DNA from: Lobosporangium transversale
Lineage: Eukaryota; Mortierellomycota; Mortierellomycetes; Mortierellales; Mortierellaceae
DNA length: 64,000 nucleotides
Direction of reading: 5' to 3'
Assembly (NCBI RefSeq): GCF_002105155.1
Contig: NW_019028979.1
Span: 1,736,001-1,800,000 of the forward strand
The notes below the pieces were generated by a model. That model was not told the DNA's origin. It ran no database searches and worked only from the letters and a program-made list of their open reading frames with translations. Positions 1 to 12,359 of the stretch are shown here, in pieces (position 1 is the first letter of the stretch; every line of letters starts with the position of its first letter). The position numbers and the translations under genes are program-made.

Positions 1-557
1 CCCAATCGCACAGCAAAGAAATGATTGATTCTCTTCAACAGTTTAGTTTTTCACCCATGCCACTTTTACATGTGAGTTACAAAAGTCAAAAAAATAAACC
101 ACTTAATGCGTCACCTATACCAGTCACGAAGATAAAAATTAATTTGGTGGCCACAACCATGGCTCCCAATTAAATGCTTTGTGGCGAAACAATGCAGGGG
201 AGTGACAGCCTATCAGTACGTGTGTATGCATATGAGTCTATACGCCTATGGCAAAGCCGCATGGTAGTAATGGAATGGGAGGGGGGGAAGGTATGGTTCA
301 CTAGGTAAAGACTGTTCTTTCTTCCCTTTCTGTTTCGTGTGGGCAGGCTCACATTCACTACTATTTAAAGTCCCCATTAAAGGATTAATCTATTTCTCGC
401 AACTCCTAACCTATGCATACTTCTTTTTTTTCTTTTCTTTGCTTCTTCCTTGGTTCGCCTTACTCTTTCATTTCCCTTCTCTCTTCGCCCCCACGAATTA
501 ACAGAACCGACTTGAAATTGCACTCACAAGTTCAGGTGCTTTCTATACTACCAGTCA
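1..557. other. intergenic, no gene seen
   Basis: No coding pattern, RNA gene or repeat could be supported here. The right half is a pyrimidine-rich stretch on the plus strand (about 415-500) that could be the leader of the decayed F-box gene that follows. Confidence 0.5.
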
Positions 558-1553
558 ATGCAGGTCACATCCATCACTACCTCTACCTCTACCACCACAG
601 CCCCTGCGGGCCAATGGTCTGAGATCAGAACTCCAATCCATCAAGCCCTTGTTCCGGGGGATATGATCAATTGTAGTCAAGTTTCAAAAGCACAGAGCAC
701 CAAGTTTACTCCTAGGATATGGAGTACAGTCAACCTCACAAGTCAGCGTCTAATTACAGATCTACTGCCACATATCATCGCCAAGAATAGACAACACGAT
801 TCGCCGGGGCTTCTGGAAACGGTCAGACCTTGAACCTTTTAGGGATCCTAGCATCCGAAACATCGAGCAACTTGCTATCCAACTCAAGCTCAATCGTAGC
901 TGTCAACGTCAGGCCCTCCAACTTATCCAAAGAAACCCACGTGCCCTGTTTAGACTGGACATAGGGATCTGTGGCTGCAGCGGATGCATTGGATCACACC
1001 CGGCCTTTGCACTAGAGGATATACTTGCCCCATCTGACCTGGATTGTACGCCAAAGCTCTCTGATCTTCGAATTAAAAACATTAAGATGGCTTGACGAGC
1101 GTTTTCGGCCTTAAATTGAACATTTTTCATAGGTATGTAAAGACCTGCCTCAACTTCGTATTCAAGTCAAGGGGCTTGATACCAAGGAACTCATCATGGC
1201 AACGACCCGCAAGTGGTCTCAAGGGACAGGCTGCAAGCAAAAATGAAGCTAAAGGGATCAAAGGCTCAGGAGCACCCATGGCAGACGAAGACGATGGAAA
1301 GGATAAAATGGATAGCATTCCAGGAAACGAATTTAACAGCATTATTGCTTTTGAAAGCGAAGCTGGGCCACCTAACCCTTTTGTGGGCAGCGTAGCGAAA
1401 CATTTGTTGAATTTTGAAAAGTACGAAAAAGTCTGGCTAGGATACAGAAAAATAGTCTACAGACTGCAATATTTAGAAAATTTATACACTTCAATATGTA
1501 ACATATTCTTAGTGATCCTCTCCGATATCCCTCTTCCTCACAATCCCTATTGA
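558..1553 (+). pseudogene. decayed F-box/LRR protein gene
   Basis: The first open stretch (558-833) reads like an F-box: a run around 'INCSQVSKA' followed by 'FTPRIWSTVNL', close to the usual '..CSQVSKAW...FTPxLWxSV' signature of fungal F-box proteins. A stop at 831-833 ends that frame. A shifted frame (about 800-1095) continues as leucine-rich sequence with 'LQLIQRNPRALFRLDI', typical of LRR units in such proteins. A third frame (1092-1553) holds 'VAKHLLNFEKYEKVWLG', which resembles the C-terminal ends I recall for this family. Three frames and internal stops over about 1 kb argue for a dead copy rather than introns, because no convincing GT-AG pairs restore one frame. F-box proteins are substrate adaptors of SCF ubiquitin ligases. 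This copy is unlikely to make a working protein. Confidence 0.5.
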
Positions 1554-2610
1554 AGTGTACCACCCACTGCTCACAGTATGTGGGGCCTGTTTGACGCAGC
1601 CTTAAGAAAACTACTATAAAAGTGCGATGGGTGCTGTGCTATCCAAGCCTTTGCCTAAATGAACGATCACAGTGTTTAATATATGAGAAGCTTAGAGCAT
1701 TTGCAATTATAGTATATATAAAGGTTTATCCCTTACGCGTATTCAAGCCTAAAGACTTCCTTGTGTAGAATACGACTCGTTAACCCTAGCTATCCTCTCG
1801 ATCTTGTTGCACAACGTCCTTCTATACTTCCTCGTCTTTGATTTCCCTACTCAATAGAGTGCGCTCTGACTCCGACACACTAAATCCCCTGTTGGTATAG
1901 GCTTTTAGCTTGCTATAGGAGGGTGTCAGAGACTATCACTGAATCATATTATGGGATTGGCCACATCGCATCAAATGATCTAAAATATGAGCTGTTATCC
2001 GTCAACCATGAATCGCGGTTGTGTGTATAAGCAAATATTTAAGAACCTAATTGGACATTTAAAGTTTTAAACTAGCCTTTCCAGGAACTGTATTAAATAT
2101 AACTATGTATACTAATAGCTAGCTTATCACAGCCAGGGGCTCATAGCGGCGTTAATCCTGCGCGTTAATTGTTTAGACCGTTGCGAGACAGGCTAATTTT
2201 GCCCTATTGTTGAAATGTTATTCTAATAGCAATGAACTTTGTACGGCAAGATCGCGTTCTTCGAAAAAAAAAAAAAAAAAAAAAAAATAAACTTAATTGA
2301 ACATGAAAAGAAAAAAAAAAAAAAAGAAAGTTTCAGATCTAAAAGTTTAGATATCATTCATTGCAAATTTTATTCGAATGAAGGAATTGTAACCTGTAAG
2401 AGCTGTTTTGTTGTAATGAAAAAACAGAAATGAAGTTTTTTTTTTTTTCTAATTAAATGAATGTATTCAACATAAACAGCATCAGGATTTATATGCATGG
2501 AATATGTATTTGCGCATTTGACACAGAACTCTATCCATATCCTTTGCATATTTGTTACTATTTTTTTTTTTTCTTTTCCTTATTTTAAAAATAATGTACA
2601 GTAATAAGTT
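1554..2610. other. intergenic, AT-rich, homopolymer tracts
   Basis: No gene is supported. The stretch holds an A run near 2263-2287, a second A-rich run near 2309-2326 and T runs near 2436-2448 and 2560-2572. It covers the 3' flank of the carrier gene on the minus strand and the decayed end of the F-box copy. Confidence 0.5.
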
Positions 2611-4221
2611 TTATACAATGTGGTCAGCATTACGATTAAGATGCCACCGTACAACTTCCTCATATACAGTCCAAGAGATAGCCGAGTGGATTGATTTGCG
2701 TATCGTTCGTACAAGAATGCCATCTAAAAATCCAATTGCACCTTCCTCCTAATAAAGGTTTGTATTATAAGCGAACAAACATATAAACAAATATAAAAGC
2801 TGAGTTATCTAACGATTTGAAAATGATTCTATAAATCACTTGACAGCGCTATCACTGCGTTAAATACGACTCTTACCATGAGGACCTTGCGAGCAGCTTG
2901 AAATACATTCCTGTATTCGGTTGGTTTCAGTTGCATTCGAGTTTTTAGCATGTCAAAAGGATGGGTGATAGTGGTAGAAAGAAAACCGGCAGCGATACCT
3001 GACACCATATGGATAGTAGGTGTGCTCAAATCAAAAAAGGATGATGTGCCTTTTACTGCTGTATTCCAGGATGACAGTATTATAACAGTGGGCAAACATG
3101 AGTTCTCTAGATTTAAAAATAAGCACTATAACAGGATCAAGTTGTTTACGGTTCATTAGACCGGACATAAACATACCTCCAAGTTTAGATTTAGAGTGTT
3201 CATAGAACAAAACATAAAGACCAGCCAAAGGAGCATCTCTCATGGCAGTTGCTCCAAAACCAGCCCATAGTCCACGAATACCCTCCTTTCTGAAGATTGA
3301 TGTGAATGCGCTACCCATGCTGTTATAACTGTAAAGATTACTCTATACAAAGAATGGATATTTTTTTGTTTTTTTTCGAATTTCGTTCAGCTACTGTGCA
3401 GTCGGAAAAGATCGTCAAAAAAAAAAAAAAAAAAAAAAAAAAATCGGGCCATTCTGTGTAGGTTTCCGAAAAATTTAAGCGCAGCATGATAAACATACCT
3501 CATATCGAACCTTAATTACAGTTGCTGGCATCATCACAAAGCCGACTGCAGCTCGCGAAGCACCACCAGCAATCAGATTCTCAGTATTGCTCAGCTTGGG
3601 AAGTGCGCTATTGCTCGAAAATGTATCTTCCCGATCTAGTCCATTGATTTTCCGGCGAGCCAGAAGAGTTCTCGTCTCGTTCAAGATCGTAAAGTACATG
3701 GCTGAACCTGGAACATTTCTGGTAGAAATTAAACATGAACATGTTAAGATAAGCCTGAGTATACATAGAATGACCATCGTCTTGCTTGTTTAATAATAAT
3801 AAAATTACCTCACAATAGTGGGCAGAGTTCCACGCCAGAGGCTGAGGACAGATCCCTCTTTAACAATCCCGAAAACTGTTTTCCAGATGGTACTAATGCC
3901 GTTAGAAATGAGATAAGTAGTGTATGGTAGAAGGGGATATAGGATAAATTGTATTGCAGATTGGGTTGCTTGCAAGGTAGAGCAAGTGAGTTTATGCAGG
4001 TGGCGATTTTTTATTTTTTATTTTTTTTTTTACCTCTCAAGAGGCGCGATAGTTAGACCTGCTTGTCCTCTTTGTTTAATAAACGCGAGGTGGGCTTGTT
4101 GTTGTTGTTGTAGTCGTGTTTTGATCAGGTCGAGTGGTTGGACCATGACACATGCACTTAATCCAGACACTGCACCCCCAATGAGGTGGGTCACTGGATC
4201 ACTTGCTTTCTGTTTAGTCAT
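2611..4221 (-). CDS. HEM25: mitochondrial glycine carrier, SLC25A38/Hem25 type
   Basis: Mitochondrial inner-membrane carrier. In yeast and human this subfamily imports glycine for 5-aminolevulinate synthesis, the first step of heme formation. Six exons (minus strand): 4221-4034, 3892-3809, 3718-3499, 3342-3177, 3058-2877, 2748-2611, giving 325 residues, the usual carrier size. All introns are GT-AG and phases agree. Three carrier repeats are visible, with signatures 'QPLDLIKTR', '[11 protein letters not shown]' and '[11 protein letters not shown]'. The second lacks the usual acidic residue after proline, as in the SLC25A38 subfamily ('PITVIKTR' in relatives), which is the main reason for this name. 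Exon 4 adds '[10 protein letters not shown]' before the helix, and exon 6 ends with the subfamily's '..SWTVYEE' type tail. The ATG at 4221 gives a short N-terminus like relatives. It is divergent from PWP2 with 321 bp between start codons. Confidence 0.9.
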
Positions 4222-4542
4222 TTCTTGAAGTGTGAAAATTATGGGAATGCGAGAATTGAAGTGATAGTGATAAAACCAAAAATTGAGAGTTCTTTTAAGT
4301 TTAATGAAATGGAAAATAGGAAAGCAGTCTTCCCAACATGGCATTTAATATTCAGATAAACAAACTCGTGGCTTAAAAAAAAAAAAAAAAGCGCCTTCGA
4401 GTTCATGAGAAGGGAAAAGAGAGGTTCATTTTGGTTATACCGACTTATTCTTACCCTCGAGCCATTTGTTTCCTTGTTTCTACTTGGACATCCTCTCCTG
4501 CCCTGTTGTGCTCTGCTCATTAACATTGTCTATCCATACATT
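4222..4542. promoter_or_regulatory. shared divergent promoter, HEM25 / PWP2
   Basis: The start codons of the carrier gene (minus) and PWP2 (plus) lie 321 bp apart, so both promoters must sit here or overlap the first exons. An A tract (about 4376-4390) lies near the middle and could act as a nucleosome-excluding element. No TATA box or ribosome-biogenesis motif was convincing. The promoter role is inferred from gene layout. Confidence 0.5.
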
Positions 4543-5785
4543 ATGAAGTCGGATTTCAAGGCATGTGTTTTAAACCTTGAAAGTGCTATTTCTCAGCTGA
4601 ATTTTTTTTTTATTTTTAATACAAACCTAACAGTTCGCATGTATGCTCGTACTTTATATAGTTTTCAAACTTGTGTGGAACTGTCTACAAGCAGGGGAAC
4701 CTCATCTTCACACCCGATGGCAATTCAATCCTCAGTCCTGTCGGAAATAGGCTCACTGTATTTGATCTTGTCAAGTATGCTGTCAACGCAAAACATGTTG
4801 CATTCTGAGCACATAATTTGTTTAGAAACAAAAAAAAAACCCCTCTCCTCTCATTCTGCTCTATTGATCGCTAACTCTCTCCGCTTAAATAGCAACAAGG
4901 CTACGACATTTCCCTATGAAAACAGGAAAAACATTGACAGAATTGCTCTTAGTCCAAATTCAACTCTCCTGATATCTGTGGATGAAGGTATTGAATAATT
5001 GATTTGTGCTTTTCGCGAAGTAAAGAAAAGATCCATTTCTCTCGGCTCCTGAAAAGAATTTGCCCTTAGAGACTAATTATTATAATCATACTCAATGCAA
5101 CTGCAGATGGTCGTGCTATTCTCGTTAATTACCACCGTCAGGTTGTCTTGCATCATTTTAACTTCAAGGCCAAAGTCCATGACATTCAATTCAGTCCAGA
5201 TGGCAAATACTTTGCAGCAACACATGGAAAGCAGATCCAAGTCTGGAAGACGCCAGGGTTTCATCGCGAATTTCAACCTATTGTGCTTCATAGGCGTTAT
5301 ACTGGTCATTTTGACGATGTGATCTCGATCTCGTGGGCACCAGATTCAAAATTTTTTGTTACAACCTCAAAAGACATGAGCGCACGTATTTACTCCGTCA
5401 ACCCCATCGAAGGATTCGTTCCCTTTACGCTTTCAGGACATAGAGATTCAGTCATCGGAGCATGGTTCACACAGGAGCAGAATGCCCTTTATACTGTTAG
5501 CAAGGATGGCGCACTTTTTGAATGGCGATACCAATCGATCGCCCCAAAGACACAGCAAGATGAGAACGATGATGTAGGGAATGACAACTCGATGGAAATT
5601 GATGAAGTCCCACGGAGGTGGACTGCAGTGCAGAGGCACTTTTTCTATCAGGACCATGCCAAGGTTGTCTGCGCTGCCTATCATGCTTCTTCGAGTATGA
5701 TGGTTGTTGGATTCTCGAACGGCGTTTTCGGTATCTGGGAGCTCCCAACTTTCAACAATATTCATACGCTAAGGTATGTAGGGAA

Positions 5786-5821
<36 letters not shown>

Positions 5822-7692
5822 TTTTGACAAAATTATATTCAAATCAATATATATATAACAATTTCATAACCCCACAAAATCTTCCTTGCTGTAGTATTTC
5901 ACAAAAGAAAATCGATTCTGTAGCGATCAACAGAACAGGAGAATGGTTGGCATTTGGAGCATCAAAATTGGGACAGCTTTTGGTTTGGGAGTGGCAGTCA
6001 GAATCATATGTCTTGAAGCAACAGGGGCACTTTTATGACATGAATTGTCTCTCATACTCATCGGATGGACAGAGTGTGGTCACTGGAGGCGATGATGGCA
6101 AAGTTAAAGTTTGGAACACCATCTCCGGATTCTGTTTTGTCACCTTCTCAGATCACACTTCCCGTATCACAGCCACGGAATTTGCAAAGAACGGCCAGAT
6201 TGTCTTTTCTGCTTCATTGGACGGTACTGTCAGAGCATTTGATCTAGTCCGTTACAGGAATTTTAGGACGTTCACCTCACCTACTCCAGTTCAGTTCTCG
6301 TCACTTGCAGTGGACCCCAGTGGCGAGATTGTCTGCGCTGGATCACAAAACACGTTCGAGATTTTTGTCTGGTCAGTTCAGACTGGAAAGCTGTTGGATA
6401 TTTTGGCTGGACATACTGCCCCTATATCTGGTCTGGCCTTCTCGCCCACGGCCAATTTCCTGGCTTCATGTTCGTGGGATCGCACTATTCGCACATGGGA
6501 TGTCTTTGGACGCGGGAAGAGCGTTGAGAGCTTCACACATATGTCTGAAGTGTTGGCTTTGGCATTCCGTCCCGATGGTAAGGAGCTCTGCGGTTCAACT
6601 CTAGATGGTCAGCTCAGTTTTTGGAATGTGGATGACGCACTTCAAACAGGAACGATTGATGGGCGTCGTGATATTTCTGGTGGGCGCAAGGCAGAGGATA
6701 AAGTGACAGCGGAGAACTCGACTTCGGGCAAGCACTTTAATTCTCTTTGTTACACTGCAGATGGAACATGTATCATTGGAGGAGGCAATAGTAAATATGT
6801 CTGTATTTATGATATCAAATCCACTATCCTCGTCAAGAAATGGATCATTTCTAAAAATTTATCCTTTGATGGTACACTCGAATTTCTCAACTCCAAGAAC
6901 ATGACTGAAGCTGGTGCTATGGATTTGATTGATGATGATGATGATTACAGTGATCTCGAAGATCGCCGTGATAATGCTTTGCCCGGCACCAAAGATCTAT
7001 CCAAGCGAAATGTCCGTCCGGAAATCCGTACTAAGGCCGTCAGGTTCTCGCCTACAGGTCGCTCATGGGCTGCTGCATCGACTGAAGGGTTGTTGATTTA
7101 CTCATTGGATGATACTTTGATGTTTGATCCATTCGATTTGGAGATTGATATCACGCCTGAAACTATTCTGGAGACACTGGACGAGAGGGATTATTTGAAG
7201 GCATTGGTGATGGCATTCCGTTTGAACGAGCGGCAATACATCCAGCGTTGTTATGAAGCTATTCCTCCAACAGATGTGAAGCTAGTAGCAAGACAGCTGC
7301 CGACAAAGTACTTGGAGAGGCTGATGAAGTTTATTGCATCTTATATGGAGGATTCACCCCATTTAGAGTTTCATTTGATCTGGTGTACGAATCTACTGGT
7401 TAGTCATGGCAAGTATCTCAAGGACCATTCTGGAGAGTTCCTGACTGTCTTTAGAGGGCTACAGAAGGGTGTTGGCAAACTGCACGAGGATCTAGCTAAA
7501 GTGTAAGTCTTCCTAATTTCGATTACGCGCATGCATATGTCCAATTTTTTTGTTCTTTTTCTTTTTCTTTTCTTTTCTGAAATGGCAATGTTGCTAATCT
7601 GGAGGTATCCTTTTATATTATTATTGCTTTATAGATGCAACGACAATACCTACACATTAGAATACCTGTTGTCACAAGCAGAGAAGAACTAG
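4543..7692 (+). CDS. PWP2: PWP2 / UTP1, U3 snoRNP WD40 protein
   Basis: Periodic tryptophan protein 2, a scaffold of the UTP-B subcomplex of the 90S pre-ribosome in the nucleolus, needed for 18S rRNA maturation. Six exons: 4543-4560, 4662-4774, 4893-4987, 5107-5773, 5895-7502, 7635-7692, giving 852 residues (yeast Pwp2 is 923). Exon 1 codes only six residues (MKSDFK), identical to the start I recall for yeast Pwp2, and ends at a GC donor (AAG|GCATGT). Exon 2 gives 'FSNLCGTVYKQGNLIF', also as in yeast. Many WD blades follow, e.g. 'SVVTGGDDGKVKVWN' and 'LASCSWDRTIRTWD'. An acidic run and the helical C-terminal domain of Pwp2 homologues follow the propeller. The last exon adds 'TYTLEYLLSQ', matching the conserved C-terminus. 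A possible poly(A) signal lies at 7787-7792. Confidence 0.95.
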
Positions 7693-8932
7693 ATGGTCAA
7701 CAAATAATCGAGCATGCATATTTTTTTTTTTTTTGTTTTTTTATAAACATTCCTAAGATAATCTTTTTAGCATTTTACTTTTATGAAATAAACATTTATT
7801 TGCACAGATTGGGGACCATGAAAGAAAGAAGAAGGTATGAATGTGTCTGGAGATTGGATTTTGTTCAGCAATGGTAATAAAGAACACGAACACAAGGATC
7901 CTGGCAAAAAGAGGGATCTGAAGCTTTTTTTTAAAAAAAAAATAATTTGTGCTCACTTTAACAGAGACTTTTGATTGGGCATTGGTCCTCGTTTTTTAAT
8001 CGATTATTGGAATCTAAAAAACTGTTAAAGCATCGTTGCATTCAGACGATGTTCATTTTGCTCTGTTCTCTCTTTCTTTCCTTCATTTTTCTTTTTTTCT
8101 TTTTTTCAAACTGCATTGCTTTTTCTCTCTTTCCTTCGCTCTTTCTATAAATCCTATCACTACAATCCTCACTCTCTCACCTACTCATTTCCCCTCCCTT
8201 CTTCCTCCTTTGCTCATTGTATTTTACTTTAATTGTTGCATGTTATTATATCTGATAAATTATAATCACTGTTATTTTATTATTTTGAAACAGGTAAAAA
8301 TGTACCTTTTTTTATATAGCACCACAACTTGAACCACTTACTTTTCTAAAGACCAGCGGGAATATCTCTCATGTCATTAATGTCTATTCACTATTCAAGC
8401 ATAAAAGAAGTAGACAATAAGCTAACAAACAGTGATGGAAAGGGATCCTCTTTCTAACGGTAGTTGAATAAAAAAAAAAAAAAAGACAGGACGTGGAGGA
8501 CAGAAGATATGAATAACATCTGGACTGAGCGTACATGAGCGAAAGTGTTGGAATGTGTTGAATGTGCTGAATGTACTGAATGTACTGGATTTAATTGACC
8601 AATACAACAAATAAACAAATAAAAAAAAGGCTCTCGTCCTCCCTCCCTTTTTTTTTCCATTGGCGTCTTTGCCCTGGACTTCATCTCTAATCGCTCTTGT
8701 TTATTTATTTGTGCTTGCCGTTACGAATGCTACTATTATTACCACTACTTTTCAAAAGGAAGAAACTCTCTCCTTTTAAGCATCAACGTACAGATTAAAT
8801 GATCCTAATGTCTACTGGCCAAAGCATCTAACGAAAACTTTTTTTTTTTTTTTTTTTTTTTTTCAGCTCCCATAGACTTATATTCAAGCAACAAGTGTCT
8901 AATAGAGTAAAAATTGTGAGCGGCAACGCCTC
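7693..8932. other. intergenic, low-complexity stretches
   Basis: No gene is supported. Pyrimidine-rich sequence (8060-8215) and a T run (about 8839-8863) precede the next gene. A short imperfect tandem repeat of about 9-10 bp with core GAATGT lies at about 8540-8590. Confidence 0.5.
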
Positions 8933-11900
8933 ATGGACATGGTCGCCAAGCTGCCGTCGACAGAACCGTTAGCACTGCAACAACAACAGCGACAACACCA
9001 GCATCAGCATGGCCTCAGGAATGCTCTAATCTATAGGTTATTACATTCACGTATATTCATCGCTACTCTCTTCATCTGGTGTTGGACATATCTCGCTTCC
9101 TTATCTGGACCCGAAGTCTTCACCCAAGTCCATGCACTGAAGGATTCAGCTTCCATTCTTCTTTCCGGACAAGAATCATCATGGAAATCAATTCAAAGAT
9201 CAGCCTCTCAGCAATACTCTCCTTTGTCTTCCTCCACAGGATCATATGCAACGCTACGTCTTGATGAAAGCGAACAGGACCACCCTCATTTCAATAATAA
9301 AAAACGTGCCGTAACTGCCACCCCTTCAATATCAGAGCAGCCTCTCTACGACCTTGTCAAGCGCCGATTACCGCCAGCTTATCATGAGACCTTTATATTC
9401 ACATTAGTACCAGGATTAACACCAGCCTCTGCAACCAACATTCATGATACCTTTCGGGTTTCGAATAGAGACAATGGAACTATCATGATCGAGGGGGCTA
9501 CATTATCTGGCTTGGGCGCTGGCTTGAACTACTATCTTCGGAATGCCTGTGAAGTAGAGATGTCATGGAGTGGAGATCGGTTCATGGATGTACCTAATAC
9601 TCCACCTGCCATACAGGATCCTGAAGGCAAGGGAGTGATTCGAGCCAGCTTTGTACCATGGCGATACTATATGAACGTTGTCACCTTCGGTTACTCGTTT
9701 GCCTTTTGGGATTGGAAGCGTTGGGAGCGAGAACTAGGTAACATATAACATGGAATAATCCTCTAAAAAAAAAAAAAAAAAAAAAAAAAACACTCTCGAA
9801 AATAGCTTTTATACAGCTGTTTGACTTGGTTTTTATTTATATATTTATTTCTTACGTTAGACTGGATGATGCTCAATGGCGTCAATATGGCACTTGCAAT
9901 GGTTGGTCAGGAATACGTGTTCCGCGAGATGTATGAAAGCTTAGGAGCGACTCGTCAGGAGCTCAATGGATTTTTTTCAGGCCCAGCATTCATGGCTTGG
10001 CAGCGTATGGGTAACATCCAGGGATCATGGGGCGTCACAAACGACACGCGATTCAAGCATGACTGGATTGATAGCCAATGGCAGCTACAGGGACAGTATG
10101 TCAATTAAAGGCTATTCGAAGAACGCTTGCTACACTGTTCAACACAGTTGATTCGGTAACTTAGGAGCAAAAATCATTGATATTTTGTTTTTTTATTTTT
10201 ATTTTTTTTATCAATCACTCTTTCAGTATCATGCGGAGAATGAACGAGTTCAATATGACGGCAATCCTACCATCCTTCAATGGCTTTGTCCCTCGCGAAT
10301 TTCCTGCAAAGTTTCCACATATTAAATTCGACCGAGCCTCGGATTGGGACTTTCTAGGCGAAGTCAACTCCCGCAATACCTTCATCTCTTCAACAGAACC
10401 GTTCTTTGCAAACCTGACTAGCCGGTTCATTCAGACACAGTCGACTTTATATCAAAAACACGGCTTCGCCCCAACAACAGACAAGAACTACTACTTACTC
10501 GATCTCTTCAACGAACTACGCCCTGTATGCACAAAACAGGAATGCCTTAGGTCGGTCACGAATGGAGTCATGAAAGCGCTAAAGGCTGCGGATCCCAAAG
10601 CCGTTTGGGTAATGCAATCGTGGTTCTTGTTGCAGAGTGACATTTGGAAACAGGCGGAAAAAAAGGCGTTCTTCGACGGCATTCTGGAAGCGGGCGGCGG
10701 TAAGGATGCATTTATCATGGACCTCTACTCAGAAGTCAGGCCGCAATGGGAAGTGACCGAGGGATTTTTTGGAATCGAATGGGGCTGGAGTATGTAAGTA
10801 GGCATACAAACTCACTCTCCACTTACTCCTTTTTTATTTTCAACAATTAATACGGTCTAACCCTATGTAATGCAATGGCTTTATATATATATATATATAT
10901 AAGGCTAAACAATTTCGGAGGTACTCAAGGGATGTACGGTGCGTTGGATACCATTTTGGCTGGACCTTTTGAAGGTTATCGGCAAACAGCTAAGAAAATG
11001 CGCGGCATGGGTATAACTATGGAAGGGATCAACAACAATGAGTATGTCTATCAAATTGTTTTCGACATCCCTTGGGAATCTGTGGAAGCAACTGACCCAG
11101 AACATAGCAAGAATTTGACAAAACCCTCTTCTGGACAGGAATTAAAACAGTCAGGACTGAATAAACAGAAGCACTTGGAAGGATACATCAGAAGGCGTTA
11201 TGGATCGCATCGAGCGACCCCCACCGTCCTTGAAGCCTGGGAAACGCTTTCGCAAACAGTTTGGAATTGTACAACAGGTCAAGTAGGGCAGTCAAGATCG
11301 ATCATGGACAGTACACCAGGGCTGGATATGTATCGCCCAGGATTCATGACTACTCAATTCTGGTACAATCAAACAAGGGTAGTTCGGGCCTGGAATCAGT
11401 TTGTCGGATCTGTAGATATATCCCCCAACAAAGGCAAACAGCATTCTAGTTTCATCCAAAGCTTCATAGGAGCAACTATTGGGGCTACAAGTGGCAAGCC
11501 TATTAATCCAACAACCCAATTAGCAGTCAAAGAGAAATATTTTTTACTCAAAGACCCTAAAGCTCACAAAACTGGGATAGCAGAGTCCTTTTCAAGTAAG
11601 ATGCGTGAAGCAATCCGCAGTACTGTGGAACAGGGCCACAGGGTTCCACCAGAAGAGTTCTTAGACATGGATATTCACCTCGATGATCCAGATCCGCCGA
11701 TGAGCAATTCCAGTCTTCGATATGACCTCGTGGATGTGACCCGAGAAGTCTTGGCTGCTGTGGTCATTCCAGGCTTGCATAGGGAACTTGTGGTGGCCTA
11801 CAAGGCAAAGGATTTGGCCAGTATACGCTCTTGGGGTAGACTGATCCTTGATTGTATCAGCGATGTGGACCGAATCTTGTCAACGCACACTCATTTCATG

Positions 11901-12359
11901 TCGGGAGCCTGGATTCGAGATGCACGCGTATCAGCCAAATTTGACAATGCGACCACTTCATACAATGACGAAGACCTGATCAAATATCGTGACTATGTTG
12001 AGTACAGTGCGCGCAATCAAATCACTTGGTGGGGTCCTCTTGGACAAAAACCCCTTGCAGACTATGCTGGAAAGGAATGGAGTGGTGTTGTACGTGGGTT
12101 TTATTATCCGCGTTGGCAGATCTTTGTCAATCGATTGACGACTGCAGTATTGAAAGGAAAGCAATTGGATTATAGAGCCTATTTGGAAGATTCTGTCAAA
12201 GTTGAGGCCAAATGGGTTTCAAGCACCAGCGGAAAGAATGGTGATGGGCGATCGGCCTATCTTGTCACTCCGATAGAGGATACTATCAATGTCGTGCTGG
12301 ACTTATGGTACAAATGGAGAGGAGCTGCAGAGAGATATGCAGAGACAGCTGACAAGTAA
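8933..12359 (+). CDS. alpha-N-acetylglucosaminidase, NAGLU type (GH89)
   Basis: Exo-glycosidase of family GH89, which removes terminal alpha-linked N-acetylglucosamine; in animals it degrades heparan sulfate in lysosomes. Exons 8933-9737, 9861-10095, 10227-10793 and 10904-12359 give 1,020 residues, against 743 for human NAGLU. All introns are GT-AG with consistent phases. Family landmarks in order: 'YYMNVVTFGYSFAFWDW', 'DWMMLNGVNMALAMVGQE', 'GFFSGPAFMAWQRMGN', 'ILPSFNGFVP', 'LDLFNELRP' and 'MLNNFGGTQGMYGALD'. Glu443 (in FNE) and Glu576 (in MEG) line up with human catalytic Glu316 and Glu446 by eye. The N-terminus has a Gln/His-rich stretch and one hydrophobic segment (about 41-57), so it is more likely a type II membrane anchor than a cleaved signal. 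Extra length lies in the C-terminal half (about residues 600-780). The stop overlaps a possible donor (AA|GTAAGT), so a further small exon cannot be excluded. The physiological substrate in a fungus is unknown. Confidence 0.9.

Noticed and set aside
9738-9860. Frameshift or gene break in the NAGLU gene because the frame stops at 9748
   Set aside because: A normal GT-AG intron with an A run restores the family sequence RWEREL|DWMMLNG in phase.
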